The notes: a model not told the origin generated them from the sequence alone. A DNA stretch of 64,000 nucleotides from Christiangramia sp. OXR-203 (GCF_034372165.1 NZ_CP139698.1:744001-808000); one strand, 5' to 3'; shown: positions 17,518-27,663, numbered from the stretch's first letter. Program-made: numbers and translations.

Positions 17518-19893
17518 TTAGAACCTATAGGAAATTACTCCGCTAAAAGTTCTAGGGTCCGTTTGATTGATAAACCTGGTTCTATAGGCATTGTAACCAA
17601 TTTCATCAAATATATTATTTGCGAGAATTCTTACATTCCAGTTCTTATCGATCCTGTATGCAGCCTGTAAGTTTACCTGCGTAAGGCTTTCCACATCGAA
17701 AGGTTTTTGATTTGGCACGATACCCTGGTGAGTTACTGCTCCGGCAGACCAGTCATTTACAGGTCTCTCACCCGTGTAATATACACCTCCACCAAGAGAA
17801 AGTCCTTCAAGATGCTTTGAAAATGAATAATTTGCATAGGTGTTAAAAGTATGCTTTGGTGTATTTAGAGGTGCAGAACCATATACGAAGGAAGTGTGAT
17901 CCTTATATTGAGCATCTATATATGAATATCCCGCGATCACTTCCAGGTTTTGCAAAGGCCGTCCCGTAAGTTCTACTTCAATTCCCTGCCGTTGATCGTT
18001 TCCCCCTTGTTGATAAAAGCCAGTCGCGATCCAGTTTTCGTCATAAACCGGAAGGTTGATGTTCTTATTATTTATTCTGAAGAGGGTAAGGTTAAAACGC
18101 AACCTACTGTTGAGCCAGTTCGTTTTGATACCTGCTTCTACCTGATCGTAACGTTCATTCCCCAGTTCTTCTCCATCTTCTCCAATTCTTGCCGCTGTTC
18201 TCGGGTAAGAGCTATTGGTGTAAGAAGCAAATAGATTTACATTTTCAAAGGGAGAAAAAATAATTCCAGCAAGCGGATTAAAAGAATCACTTCTATTATT
18301 TTCTTCACCGGTAATGGTTTCTACGGAAGAGTAACGTACTCCTAAAAATGTCTTGAACCATTCAGTAAAAGTGATCACATCCTGGGCAACAAATCCTATT
18401 GCTTTAGACCTGGCGGCTCCTTCATTTGCTGCTGCGAAATTAATTCTCTGAGGTAATAAACGGCTATTTGAAATATTGAATACATCAATAGTGTCCACTG
18501 CTGAAGCAGATTTGCTGAAAGTTTCGTAATTGGTTGTACGATAATCAAAACCAACCTGAAAAGTGTGACTTATGGCGCCGGTTTCGATTTCGTCACCAAT
18601 TAGATCAAATTGTACAACACTGTTCTTATCACTACGAGTGCTTATTCCGTAGCCACGAGTTCTTTGATTATAGACGGGTACATCGTTTTCCATTACCACA
18701 TTTCCAAAACTGGCACCTTTGTTATCAAGATCCAGATTAGACCTGTAATAGGCGGCACGAAGGCTAAGTTTTTCACTTAGATCCCTATTGACTCTAATGG
18801 CGTAAGTAGTGTTTTCTGTATTATTGCGATCGCTTTCAAAACCTAAAAAGACATCGTATGGAAGGTCGTAAATCGCATTTTGATCATTTTCAGCAAGATT
18901 AACTGTTCCTACATCTGGAGTTCTGCTATCTGAGAAATAATCCATTTCAAGAGTTACCTCTGTTTTATCATCTGGCTTCCATTCCAGCGACGGATTGATG
19001 TAGAAGCTCTCGCCAGAAATTCCGCTACGGTAAGAATCTTTTCTTTCTAATGCTGCATTTATTCTGAAGGCAATATTTTTCTGTTCATTTAGAGGGCCAT
19101 AAACATCGAAAGCTGGTCTAACCAAGCCGTAACTGCCAACTCTCATCGAAGCTTCGCCACCAAACTGATATTTTGGAGTTTTGGTAACAATGTTCACAAC
19201 ACCACCAGGACTTCCAAGGTCGGTGGCAACGCCTTGTGTAATGGAAGCGGCACCTTTAAGAACCTGGATGTTATCAACACCCTGCATATCGGTTAAAATT
19301 CCTGTTCCTCTAAAATCTGAATGTACGCGCACTCCGTTCTTTAAGATTGGAATTCCACGAAAACCTCTGGAAGAAATACTCTCACTTCGGTTTCCGTAAG
19401 TAGCAAATGTGTAAACTCCGGGAACATTCCTTGTTGCTTCTGAAATGCTTAGTGCTCCTTGTTGCTGAATAAGTTTATCTGAAATTACTGAGATACTTTG
19501 GATCTGTTCGTAAGGTTCTAAAGGTAATCGGGTAAGGGCCTCGATCTTATCTGGATGGCTAAACCTGTTTCCAAAAACCTCAACTTCCTGCAACTGATCA
19601 TCAATTTCGAGATCAATATTCAATACAGCCGGTCTATCCCTGAAGTCAACTTTTACTTCGGTAGTCTGGTATCCAATGGCCGAAATAGTAAGTTGAAGCT
19701 CTTCATCAGGTAAATTGTAAAATCTGAATTCGCCCTTCGCGTTTGCCGAAGTTCCTTTATTTAATTTTTTAATAATTATGGTTGCAAATGGAACCGATTC
19801 AGAATTATGAAGTATTTGACCTTTGATATCTGGTTCGCTTTGAGCCCATGTTAGAAACGGTATTGCGAGCAGTAGAAGTAGTAGTTTTCGCAC
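17518..19893 (-). CDS. TonB-dependent siderophore-type receptor
   Basis: The 791-residue outer-membrane receptor has a signal peptide (residues 1-17), then a carboxypeptidase-regulatory-like domain (about 22-105). A plug follows (about 120-240; QGALSISEATRNVPGVYTF, then SRGFRGIPILKNGV and GGVVNIVTKTPKY). A 22-strand barrel ends in the aromatic FSGVISYRF. The plug signature and barrel with NPLAGIIF and NLFASYTNSSYP match FhuE/FecA-type siderophore receptors. It transports a ferric siderophore into the periplasm using TonB energy; the ligand is unknown. The PepSY protein gene follows closely. Confidence 0.93.
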   Translation of the reverse strand: MRKLLLLLLAIPFLTWAQSEPDIKGQILHNSESVPFATIIIKKLNKGTSANAKGEFRFYNLPDEELQLTISAIGYQTTEVKVDFRDRPAVLNIDLEIDDQLQEVEVFGNRFSHPDKIEALTRLPLEPYEQIQSISVISDKLIQQQGALSISEATRNVPGVYTFATYGNRSESISSRGFRGIPILKNGVRVHSDFRGTGILTDMQGVDNIQVLKGAASITQGVATDLGSPGGVVNIVTKTPKYQFGGEASMRVGSYGLVRPAFDVYGPLNEQKNIAFRINAALERKDSYRSGISGESFYINPSLEWKPDDKTEVTLEMDYFSDSRTPDVGTVNLAENDQNAIYDLPYDVFLGFESDRNNTENTTYAIRVNRDLSEKLSLRAAYYRSNLDLDNKGASFGNVVMENDVPVYNQRTRGYGISTRSDKNSVVQFDLIGDEIETGAISHTFQVGFDYRTTNYETFSKSASAVDTIDVFNISNSRLLPQRINFAAANEGAARSKAIGFVAQDVITFTEWFKTFLGVRYSSVETITGEENNRSDSFNPLAGIIFSPFENVNLFASYTNSSYPRTAARIGEDGEELGNERYDQVEAGIKTNWLNSRLRFNLTLFRINNKNINLPVYDENWIATGFYQQGGNDQRQGIEVELTGRPLQNLEVIAGYSYIDAQYKDHTSFVYGSAPLNTPKHTFNTYANYSFSKHLEGLSLGGGVYYTGERPVNDWSAGAVTHQGIVPNQKPFDVESLTQVNLQAAYRIDKNWNVRILANNIFDEIGYNAYRTRFINQTDPRTFSGVISYRF

Positions 19894-19926
19894 TGGTATT
19901 TATTTAGACTAATTATAAACAAGGCG

Positions 19927-19934
19927 CAAATGTA
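19927..19934 (-). promoter_or_regulatory. Possible -7 box of the TonB receptor gene
   Basis: TACATTTG on the minus strand, 33 bases upstream of the receptor ATG (19893), fits the Bacteroidota TAnnTTTG -7 element. A good -33 TTG at the normal spacing is not apparent, so support is weak. Confidence 0.3.
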
Positions 19935-20015
19935 TTTAGATTTTCAAAAAATAAAAAATTGTTTAGAATGATTTTAAATAAAATTTTGAGGCTTGTAGCT
20001 TAAGTGGTTGAGGTT

Positions 20016-20056
20016 CAAAAGAAAAAGCTTTCGCATTGCGAAAGCTTTTTCTTTTG
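20016..20056 (-). terminator. Long perfect hairpin after 43-residue membrane protein gene
   Basis: Two exact 19-base arms (20016-20034 and 20038-20056) flank a 3-base loop. The base is A/T-rich and the centre is AAGCTTTCGC. It follows the small gene stop by 2 bases and has T-rich sequence on either strand, so it is a strong, symmetrical terminator that also insulates the TonB receptor gene. Confidence 0.85.
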
Positions 20057-20058
20057 AT

Positions 20059-20190
20059 TTACTGAAACAAATAGAGTAGGATCATGATTCCTATCCCAGT
20101 ACTTAGAATAGCATACTTCATTAGGTTGTAGCTTTTTTCTAAACGTTCGATCTTCTCAGTAAATTCATGGTCTTCGTTCAATCTGTCCAT
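20059..20190 (-). CDS. Small single-pass membrane protein
   Basis: This 43-residue protein starts MDRLNEDHEFTEKIERLEK, a charged amphipathic helix, followed by one hydrophobic helix (about residues 24-42, YAILSTGIGIMILLYLF). It ends at TAA 20059-20061. A well-formed terminator follows directly, which supports a real transcript. I do not recognise the family. The ATG lies 67 bases downstream of the stop codon of the large macroglobulin-like gene and may be transcribed with it. Confidence 0.6.
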   Translation of the reverse strand: MDRLNEDHEFTEKIERLEKSYNLMKYAILSTGIGIMILLYLFQ

Positions 20191-20257
20191 GATATTTAAT
20201 TTGGGTGCTTCAATATTTAAATATTTTGTTAAAACCCCAAATTACTGCTTAAATTTA

Positions 20258-23200
20258 TTACTGTTGTTCTATGATCTCCACTCGAATTCCGCTGGTATGT
20301 CCGGAAAATTCCGGAGCATACATAGATTCTATCGTGCTAATTCCATTCGAGAAGGAACCAGCATTATTGGCTCTTACGGTATATTCAAGAACATAAGTTC
20401 CCTTTCGTAATTTATCGAAGAAGAAATGAGTAGCAGCATCTCTGGTGCTTTCATAATAGCTGGCATTATTTTGATATTTGTGTTCACTAATCACGTTTGT
20501 TGGTTCAAAACCACTTGCACGCATATCCTTCAAATGAATAAACCCCATATCTGCCTCAGCTCGTACGACTAATCGAACACTTACCAGGTCTCCTACTTTT
20601 AGTGGTGTATCAGATTTTATTCTCTTTAGTTCATTATTTCCAGTATTCAGATATAACTCTTTTTCGATATTAAGCGGACTCTCAGAATGAGTTTTGATCT
20701 TATCCAAATTTTCAAAATATTGCCAGTAAGCGCCACCATATCCGGCGGTAGTATTATTGTTCTCTATTTCAATATTTCCAAAATCTTCTGAAAATTCTCC
20801 GGCTTTCCAGGTCGTCTTCACATAGCCAGACCCAGCTTCAGCAGATGTATTGCTTAATTCTTCCATATCCAGTTTCTCTCCGCCAATCATGAATTGAGTA
20901 TTAGAGGACACTGGAAGTATATCCATTCCCTGCATTAGCAATGCATACACAGCTGCAGTTGTAGATTTGGTAGTTTCCCAGTAGTTGGTTCTTTTATTCT
21001 GAATTAACCAGATCTTAAGTTCTTCAATTATTTCTACATCTTTGGAAACTTCAGCAAAAGCCTGAATTACGAGGGCCTGCACTTCAACAGGAGTATTAAA
21101 TGATCTCCAGCTCGCTGTATTTTCTTTCCAGTACATGCCGTAAGTTTTAGATTTTACTGCCGTCTGTTTCAGCGATTCAATGATCTCCAATGCTTTTGAG
21201 GAGTGCCCAAAACGATTTAATATTATTGCCAGTTCAGCCTTTTCTGAAAGATTATAATCTGTCCAGCGTTCCTTTTGATATTCCAGAGCTTTGTCAATGA
21301 GGTCTTTTTGTTCAGCCGGAATCGGAAACTCTTCCTGGTGCATGCTTCTGGTTTTTGCATAGGCAAGTACACTGTGACTTTTATAAAACTCGGTTGAATT
21401 TCCGGACTCTCTTCTTCTTTTCTGCTCCATCAATTCCTTATCCAGATAAGCAATCGCATTGGCAAAAATTCTGCGATCGTCCAGCTCAATTTTCATGTTC
21501 TTCAGTTTTCCGAAGCCCTCGATGATATGAGATGTGATATAATAATTATCTCTACCGCCGGCAAACCATGGAAAAGCTCCCGAAGAATTTTGCATTCTGC
21601 GCAACCTGGTCAACATAGAAGTTAGTTCTTTGTTGATTCTCCCGGTTTCGAACAATAAACCTACTCGTTGTTGCTGTAAACTTTCAGAATCAGCATCCTG
21701 TACCCACGGAGTTTCAGCAAGCAAAAGGCTCTTGAGTTCTTCATTTTTCTGAAGATTGCTCACCATACTGGAATCTTTTCTCCATGCTTCATAAACTTCA
21801 GCGATCTCAGGTTTTGAGTTCACAATTTTCTGACCAACGGAATTAGCGAAAATCTTCGAAAATATCTGTTCAGAACATTCATGCTCATATTCCATGAGAT
21901 ATGGTAAACTTTGCAAGGCAAACCACCCGGGATTGGAAGTATATTCAAATGTAAACTGATGATTTTCCAGGGTTTCAGAATCATTTGATTTCAGATTCTC
22001 AAATTCAAAGCTTTCAGTTTCTCCTGCTCTAACAAATAGCGGTATACTTTCATAAACCAACATCCTATTCTTTAAAACAGGAAGTAAATTTTCTTCTCCA
22101 TCACTAAAATCTCCTGCTTTCGCAAGGATTCTATAGGTCACGGCAGGAATAGTTTCCGGAACATAAAGTTTCCAGCTTACCACCTTGGTCTTTCCTTCCC
22201 GAATCTGGAAAGCTTGCAGTGTTTCAGTATTTCCCATTGGAATATCTACCGGCTCCATCGTCACGGCATCAAACAACTTCAGTACAGCGTTACCGGTCAT
22301 TGGTTCACTGGAAAGGTTGGTTACTTTCGCCTTAAAAATGATACTATCACCTTCTCTTAAAAATCGCGGTGCATTTGGTACTACATTTAGATCCTTGCTT
22401 GTGGTTACAATTTTCTCCAGTTCACCGGTGCTCCAGTTGCTGTTATGAGCCAGCAATCGTAATTTCCAGCTGGTTAGTGCTTCCGGAGTGGTGAAGCTAA
22501 AGGATAAACTTCCATTTTCATCCAGTTTTAGATCCGGGAAGAAAAATGCTGTTTCCTGTAGATTTGTTCTTGCATCAACATTTTCAAGGTCTTCCAAAGA
22601 TTTGCTGGTGGTGATGATCACAACACCATCAGCCGCTCTGCTTCCATAAATTGCTGTAGCTTCTGCACCTTTCAGAATTTCGACGCTTACTATATCTTTT
22701 GAATCTAATTCGTAGTCTTCAACAGGTTTTCCATCTACGATAAACAGCGGACTTCCACTTATGCTTGAACTACCTCTAATTTTAAATTCGGTGCTCGCCC
22801 CAGTTCTGGAAACCTGTACTCCAGCGACATTACCTTTTAAAAAGGCAACAGATTCACTTTCCTGATCGGCATCTTCAACAACTTCTGCTGCTGCCTCACC
22901 ATAACCTGTAACTATGACTTCATCCAGGCTGGAAGAATCTGCTTCAAGATCAATAAACACTTCGGTTTCATCACCAAGTTGGTATTCCTGAATTACATAA
23001 CCTACGTAACTAAAGGTGAGAAGTGAGTTTTTAGGAGCATCGATTCCAAATTCACCATCATAGTCTGTCTGTGCGCCAACACTCGAACCTTTGACCGTCA
23101 CATTTACTCCTGGAAGTGGTTCTCCATTCTCGTCTACTACTCTTCCCTGCACACGAGCTCCGGAATCCGCTTTATTGCTAACTTTTAATGTGCTCAGATA

Positions 23201-26200
23201 ATTCCTGTACTGGTAACTGTTGGGCTGACCAAAATCAAAGCCAAATTGAGAAAGCTGATCAAAACGAAGATTAACTCGTCTATAATAATTATTTCTACCA
23301 AAATATCTATACAGGTTGGTGCTTCGACCTAAATTATCAAAATATAAGGATGGATAATTAGATCTGTAAGCACTAAAACCAGTATCCGTATTCCACTCAT
23401 CCTTTTTAAATTGATCAAGCGAAATATCATACATAGAAGCCAGAACTTCAGCTTCCTTTTTCTCACCAGGAGTTGATACATTGAAACTCCAGGTTTCTTC
23501 AAGTCCAGGTCTTATTTTATTTCTGAAGGTTTCCGTAGAGATTTCAAGATCTTCGGAAGCTTTTCTGAAGTTTACCACCTCGCTGAATTCAATTTGCCTG
23601 TTGTTTATTACTGAGGAAACAACGAGTTTAAATTCCGGGTCTTCCAGAGATTTAAGCGGAATCTTTAATTTTAACTTTCCATCAAGCTTATAGTATTCTC
23701 TAAATATAGAAGTTCGACCGTTTCTGAATGCTGAAACACGAATTCGCAAATTATCTATAGGAGAGCTGATCTCAACCTGTGCGTGATCATTTGAAGCTAA
23801 TGTTTCCTTATTGATAATAGTTACGAGAAGATCCTGATCGGTAAAGGCCTTATTACTTATAGGGTCCTGGATACTAATCACCTTAAGTAATTCTTCTTTT
23901 TTATTTTCATGTCGGAGTTCGAAACTTAATAAGTAACTACCGGCTTTCCAATTTCTGGTAGCGATCTCATCTTCAAAATTCCCATCTGAATCAAAACTGG
24001 ATTCGTACACGGTCTCAAGTTTTTCCCAGTTTTCTGGTTTAGTCAGCTTTCGGTAAGGTTCAGTCGGAAATAGTTTTTCGAATTCATCTTTAGAAATAAG
24101 TTCGAATTCTGGAGCCTCCCACCATCTTTCCTGGTAATGCTTTTCAGGACTCTTGAGCCTATAGATCTTATAATTACCCGTCGCAGGCACCTTTTGGTCA
24201 TTCAGATTTCTTGTAGCCAGATCAATTTTCAGCGTATCGTTAACATCGATCTTTTCTGCGATTTCAAGCTTTTGAAGAAAATTCTTATTCCCGATTTTAA
24301 GCGACTGCTGTGCATCTCTCGTTTCTCCACTCACATCGGTCACAGAAGCAGATATGGAGTAGCGATAAACAAGATCACTAAGATTATTGTTCTGGTCTGC
24401 CCTGGCTTCAAAAGGAATAATAAAATTCCCATTTTCATCTGTTTCAGTAGTATCAGATTTAATAATTACTGGATCTGAATAATAACTTCTCCACCACGAA
24501 TAATTCATTCGCTCCCTGGTAACTGTGTAGGCAACTTTAAGATTTGGAAGCGAAGCACCAATATAGGCTTCAGCAGAACCCTTAAGTTTGATTTCTTCAC
24601 CCAACTCGTAAGCTTTATTTATGGTGTCAAAACTTACCTCAAAAGTTGGTCGTTTATATTCTTCTACACTAAAATATTTGTAATCATCCTGAAAGTCATC
24701 CAATTCATCCCAGAATTTTGAATCGGTTTCATAATATTCTTCGGCATAAATGGAGAACTGGCCGGTAAGATTATTGACTGGCAGATCAAAACTACCGGTA
24801 AAAGATCCGTACTCATTGGTCTTGAATCTAAATTCATGAATTTCATTGTCGTTCGGGTCTTCTACGAATACATCTATATATTCATTAGGAACTATGCTGG
24901 TAGAATCATTTCTATGCTGAATAAAAACACCCTTAAAATGTACTTTTTGACCGGGACGGTAGATTGCACGATCCAGGAAGAAAAGTACCTTCGCCTGTGA
25001 ATTATCATTTTCATTATTACTATTATTATAGCGATGACCACCGCGATTGTAAGAGGAGGAGTAGAAATCATTTCCTTTAGTAAATTCTATATGTTCTTCC
25101 CAATATCGATTCCCGGAATAGCTATCCATTACAATCTCCCCATTACGATCAGAAGTTCTGGAAAGAATGGTGGTATTGCCCTTTTTTACTCTTAGAACAA
25201 CATCGCTTAAACTTTCTCCTGACTTTCGATCAACTACATGAAACAAATTTTCTTTCTCAAAATCTGTTCTGGAGACGGCGATGTTGGTCACCAGGTAAGT
25301 TCCGGAAGTATGATTGCCATCTGAATCGTATAAATGAACAAGATACCTTCCGAAGTCTTTTCCCGGAATTACAATTTCAGTAGAATGCTCATTATAATCT
25401 GTTTCACCTGGTAAAACGATCTGTAAACTATCTGAAATTTTAGCAGCTTCTTTCTTTATAATATCTGCTCTATCTCTATAATTTACATTATTCAGGAAAT
25501 TCATACCAACCTTACCTATTTTCATATAGACGGTATCCATATTTTTATAAGTAAGCCTGGCACGACCTGGTTCATTTTGAGTGAGAATGTTTTGCAATTG
25601 CGCCTCCAGACTTGGTGTATTAAGTATCTTCAAAAGATTCTGAGCATTCTGCCGGGTAAGCGTATTGTTAAAGTTAGACTCAATAAGTTTTAAAAGATCG
25701 ACCGCTTTAGCATTATATTGTGGATACTTCGGTAATCCCTCTTCATCTCTTTCTGAAGCTTTTTCAGCATAGGCATTAGCCAGTTCAAACATTAGCTGAG
25801 CCTTAATTTTCCGGTCTTTTGAGTTTTCTTCCAGCTTCTCAATTGCACTGATGTATTCCTGAAAATCATCATGAAATTCAGCATGAACAAACTCAACACG
25901 TTGTAGTTTCCAGTAATTCAGAGATACATCACCTTTGTCTTTTGAATGGATTCTTTCCAGTTCCTGATACTGTCGTAGAGCAAGCAGCTTGGAATTTTCA
26001 ACATCAGTAATTTCAGCATTTACAAATCGCGAGTCTGTAGCAAAAAGCACCTCTTTGCTAACTTCTGTTTTCGCAGCTTCAAACTCTGAATTGAAAAAGC
26101 TACCATCCTTAAGAAACTCCAGATAACGTCCAGCCAGAAGATCATAGATAGAAGGTCTGAAATCTCTGGTTATCGTCTTTGCATTTAAAAGCACATCAAT

Positions 26201-26707
26201 TTCAGAATTGGGAAATTTGACCAGTTTGCCGGGATTGGCAATAGAATTTTTATGTGCTGTATGTATACTGTCCTTGATAGTTTCCAGAGACCAGGTACTC
26301 AAATCCTTTTGATTTGGATCGTCGATTTGTTTCTGTTCCCGGCGACTCCATCGGTTTTGTCTATAATAATCACTTAATAACTCAGCTTTATAACTTTGAA
26401 GCACCTGATCAAATGGAAAAGGAATCTGTGTAATAGAATTATTGATATCCTGAAGTATGTAGCTCTCCGCATCCTCATGATTGATTTGGTATAGGCGATA
26501 AAGGTAGATCTTCGCCTTAATAAGCTCATCATAACTTTTATCACTTTTTGCGTGCTGCATTAAGTTATTGGTACGCTCTAGTGCAGTCTCAACTTTTCCA
26601 TCTTTCTCAAGCGAATTGATCTGTAGCCAACTTTCTTTATAGCTTGGGTTTTGGGCGAATAGTAAACTTTGGGATATGATGAAGATCCCTAAAAGCAATT
26701 TTTTCAT
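20258..26707 (-). CDS. Alpha-2-macroglobulin-like protein with inserted TonB-plug module
   Basis: The exported protein has 2149 residues with signal peptide 1-18. An alpha-helical repeat region (about 20-380) precedes bacterial alpha-2-macroglobulin domains. An MG2-type segment near 570-660 includes AIYRPGQKVHFKG, and later MG and A2M blocks run from about 1380. The thioester-type motif CSEQ has Cys1611 in YEHECSEQ. The terpenoid-cyclase-like helical domain follows, then a final receptor-binding-like domain. Such proteins trap proteases or protect the periplasm, and several flavobacterial homologues exist. The odd feature is residues about 1180-1370: a carboxypeptidase-regulatory domain (VVDENGEPLPGVNVTVKG) followed by a TonB-receptor plug (FIVDGKPVEDYEL, then YGSRAADGVVIITT) but no barrel. 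The thioester is inferred from motif only. Confidence 0.88.
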   Translation of the reverse strand: MKKLLLGIFIISQSLLFAQNPSYKESWLQINSLEKDGKVETALERTNNLMQHAKSDKSYDELIKAKIYLYRLYQINHEDAESYILQDINNSITQIPFPFDQVLQSYKAELLSDYYRQNRWSRREQKQIDDPNQKDLSTWSLETIKDSIHTAHKNSIANPGKLVKFPNSEIDVLLNAKTITRDFRPSIYDLLAGRYLEFLKDGSFFNSEFEAAKTEVSKEVLFATDSRFVNAEITDVENSKLLALRQYQELERIHSKDKGDVSLNYWKLQRVEFVHAEFHDDFQEYISAIEKLEENSKDRKIKAQLMFELANAYAEKASERDEEGLPKYPQYNAKAVDLLKLIESNFNNTLTRQNAQNLLKILNTPSLEAQLQNILTQNEPGRARLTYKNMDTVYMKIGKVGMNFLNNVNYRDRADIIKKEAAKISDSLQIVLPGETDYNEHSTEIVIPGKDFGRYLVHLYDSDGNHTSGTYLVTNIAVSRTDFEKENLFHVVDRKSGESLSDVVLRVKKGNTTILSRTSDRNGEIVMDSYSGNRYWEEHIEFTKGNDFYSSSYNRGGHRYNNSNNENDNSQAKVLFFLDRAIYRPGQKVHFKGVFIQHRNDSTSIVPNEYIDVFVEDPNDNEIHEFRFKTNEYGSFTGSFDLPVNNLTGQFSIYAEEYYETDSKFWDELDDFQDDYKYFSVEEYKRPTFEVSFDTINKAYELGEEIKLKGSAEAYIGASLPNLKVAYTVTRERMNYSWWRSYYSDPVIIKSDTTETDENGNFIIPFEARADQNNNLSDLVYRYSISASVTDVSGETRDAQQSLKIGNKNFLQKLEIAEKIDVNDTLKIDLATRNLNDQKVPATGNYKIYRLKSPEKHYQERWWEAPEFELISKDEFEKLFPTEPYRKLTKPENWEKLETVYESSFDSDGNFEDEIATRNWKAGSYLLSFELRHENKKEELLKVISIQDPISNKAFTDQDLLVTIINKETLASNDHAQVEISSPIDNLRIRVSAFRNGRTSIFREYYKLDGKLKLKIPLKSLEDPEFKLVVSSVINNRQIEFSEVVNFRKASEDLEISTETFRNKIRPGLEETWSFNVSTPGEKKEAEVLASMYDISLDQFKKDEWNTDTGFSAYRSNYPSLYFDNLGRSTNLYRYFGRNNYYRRVNLRFDQLSQFGFDFGQPNSYQYRNYLSTLKVSNKADSGARVQGRVVDENGEPLPGVNVTVKGSSVGAQTDYDGEFGIDAPKNSLLTFSYVGYVIQEYQLGDETEVFIDLEADSSSLDEVIVTGYGEAAAEVVEDADQESESVAFLKGNVAGVQVSRTGASTEFKIRGSSSISGSPLFIVDGKPVEDYELDSKDIVSVEILKGAEATAIYGSRAADGVVIITTSKSLEDLENVDARTNLQETAFFFPDLKLDENGSLSFSFTTPEALTSWKLRLLAHNSNWSTGELEKIVTTSKDLNVVPNAPRFLREGDSIIFKAKVTNLSSEPMTGNAVLKLFDAVTMEPVDIPMGNTETLQAFQIREGKTKVVSWKLYVPETIPAVTYRILAKAGDFSDGEENLLPVLKNRMLVYESIPLFVRAGETESFEFENLKSNDSETLENHQFTFEYTSNPGWFALQSLPYLMEYEHECSEQIFSKIFANSVGQKIVNSKPEIAEVYEAWRKDSSMVSNLQKNEELKSLLLAETPWVQDADSESLQQQRVGLLFETGRINKELTSMLTRLRRMQNSSGAFPWFAGGRDNYYITSHIIEGFGKLKNMKIELDDRRIFANAIAYLDKELMEQKRRRESGNSTEFYKSHSVLAYAKTRSMHQEEFPIPAEQKDLIDKALEYQKERWTDYNLSEKAELAIILNRFGHSSKALEIIESLKQTAVKSKTYGMYWKENTASWRSFNTPVEVQALVIQAFAEVSKDVEIIEELKIWLIQNKRTNYWETTKSTTAAVYALLMQGMDILPVSSNTQFMIGGEKLDMEELSNTSAEAGSGYVKTTWKAGEFSEDFGNIEIENNNTTAGYGGAYWQYFENLDKIKTHSESPLNIEKELYLNTGNNELKRIKSDTPLKVGDLVSVRLVVRAEADMGFIHLKDMRASGFEPTNVISEHKYQNNASYYESTRDAATHFFFDKLRKGTYVLEYTVRANNAGSFSNGISTIESMYAPEFSGHTSGIRVEIIEQQ

Positions 26708-26814
26708 AGGTAGCAGGTTAGGTTGTATAGGAATTAAAAGGTACTAAAAGATTTAGCACCGCAATAGTTATGCCTGTAATTTTATAATCTTACAACTTTA
26801 ACCGAACCTTGAAT

Positions 26815-27579
26815 TTAATTGTTGAGTGACGTACGCAGCTTATGAAATTCTTCCTCTAAAAAACTCAGTTGTTGTTTAATATCGGTATTTCTACTATCTG
26901 GAATACGATGGTAAAAAGCATATTTGATCTCCCATAGCTCTTTAATATCGGTATATGGAATCTCAATATCTTCAATGCCTTTGTGATCTGCTTTCAGAAT
27001 GAACTTTTTTGCCGACTGGTATATTCTTCTCAGGAATATTTTTTCTTCGGAAACTACCAGGAATAAACATGCGCTCGCGAGATTAGGGTATTGCTTCTTC
27101 TGAACTTTCATACCTATCACTACATCTTTCGGGTAAAATCCATCAGAATCTGTGCTCATTTCGAGGTCATGAATTACGAAAGCTCGAAGATCTGCTTCAT
27201 TATAGATTGGTAAATGAATTTCCGGTAAATCTGCTATAAAATTATCTTTAGTGTGATGCTGAATATATTCCTGTTGTTGTTCCGGGATGATACAGGGCAC
27301 TTTCCTGCAAATGTCTGGTTTAGCTTTCAAGTCATCATGTTCAGGTTTTCCTCTAAACTTCAGCAATTCATTTACCGTGAGTTCGCTGGTGAGCAGGTCA
27401 TCTATAGGAATGCTAAAATAATTAGCAATCTTAATAATGGTTTCTATCTTAGGTTCGCTTCGTCCTTCCTCATAAGCGCCCAAAGTACCACGTTTCAGGT
27501 CGAATAGCTCAGCAAAAGACTGCTGACTCAAACTACGAACCGATCTTATTTTCCTGATATTTTTTCCGAATAATGACAT
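26815..27579 (-). CDS. XRE-family regulator with S24-like C-terminus
   Basis: The 254-residue protein has a helix-turn-helix at residues 6-62 (IRKIRSVRSLSQQSFAELF, then GTLGAYEEGRSEPKIETI). A C-terminal region (about 125-225) resembles the LexA/CI S24 fold: DGFYPKDVVIGM, LFLVVSEEKIFLRRIY, FILKADH. The catalytic Ser/Lys pair of self-cleaving repressors is not clear, so it may be a non-cleaving sensor. It reads away from the PspA-flotillin cluster and from likely operator sites upstream of its start. It probably represses itself and possibly that cluster. Confidence 0.85.
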   Translation of the reverse strand: MSLFGKNIRKIRSVRSLSQQSFAELFDLKRGTLGAYEEGRSEPKIETIIKIANYFSIPIDDLLTSELTVNELLKFRGKPEHDDLKAKPDICRKVPCIIPEQQQEYIQHHTKDNFIADLPEIHLPIYNEADLRAFVIHDLEMSTDSDGFYPKDVVIGMKVQKKQYPNLASACLFLVVSEEKIFLRRIYQSAKKFILKADHKGIEDIEIPYTDIKELWEIKYAFYHRIPDSRNTDIKQQLSFLEEEFHKLRTSLNN

Positions 27580-27580
27580 T

Positions 27581-27663
27581 TATTGCTAATAATATTTGCA
27601 GAATTGATTATTTATTGTAAATTAGTCTAACAATATTAGCAAATATATTCAAGTATTGCTAAT
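27581..27663. promoter_or_regulatory. Repeated TATTGCTAAT operator-like sites
   Basis: Three copies of a TATTGCTAAT-type element lie in the 83 bases just upstream of the XRE regulator: TATTGCTAATA at 27581, the inverted ATATTAGCAAATA at 27633, and TATTGCTAAT at 27654. Number, orientation and position fit operators for the neighbouring regulator. Binding is inferred. Confidence 0.55.

Noticed and set aside
19981-20015. tRNA-like string near GGCTTGTAGCTTAAGTGGTT
   Set aside because: It resembles a D-arm by eye, but there is no anticodon stem, T-arm or acceptor pairing around it.
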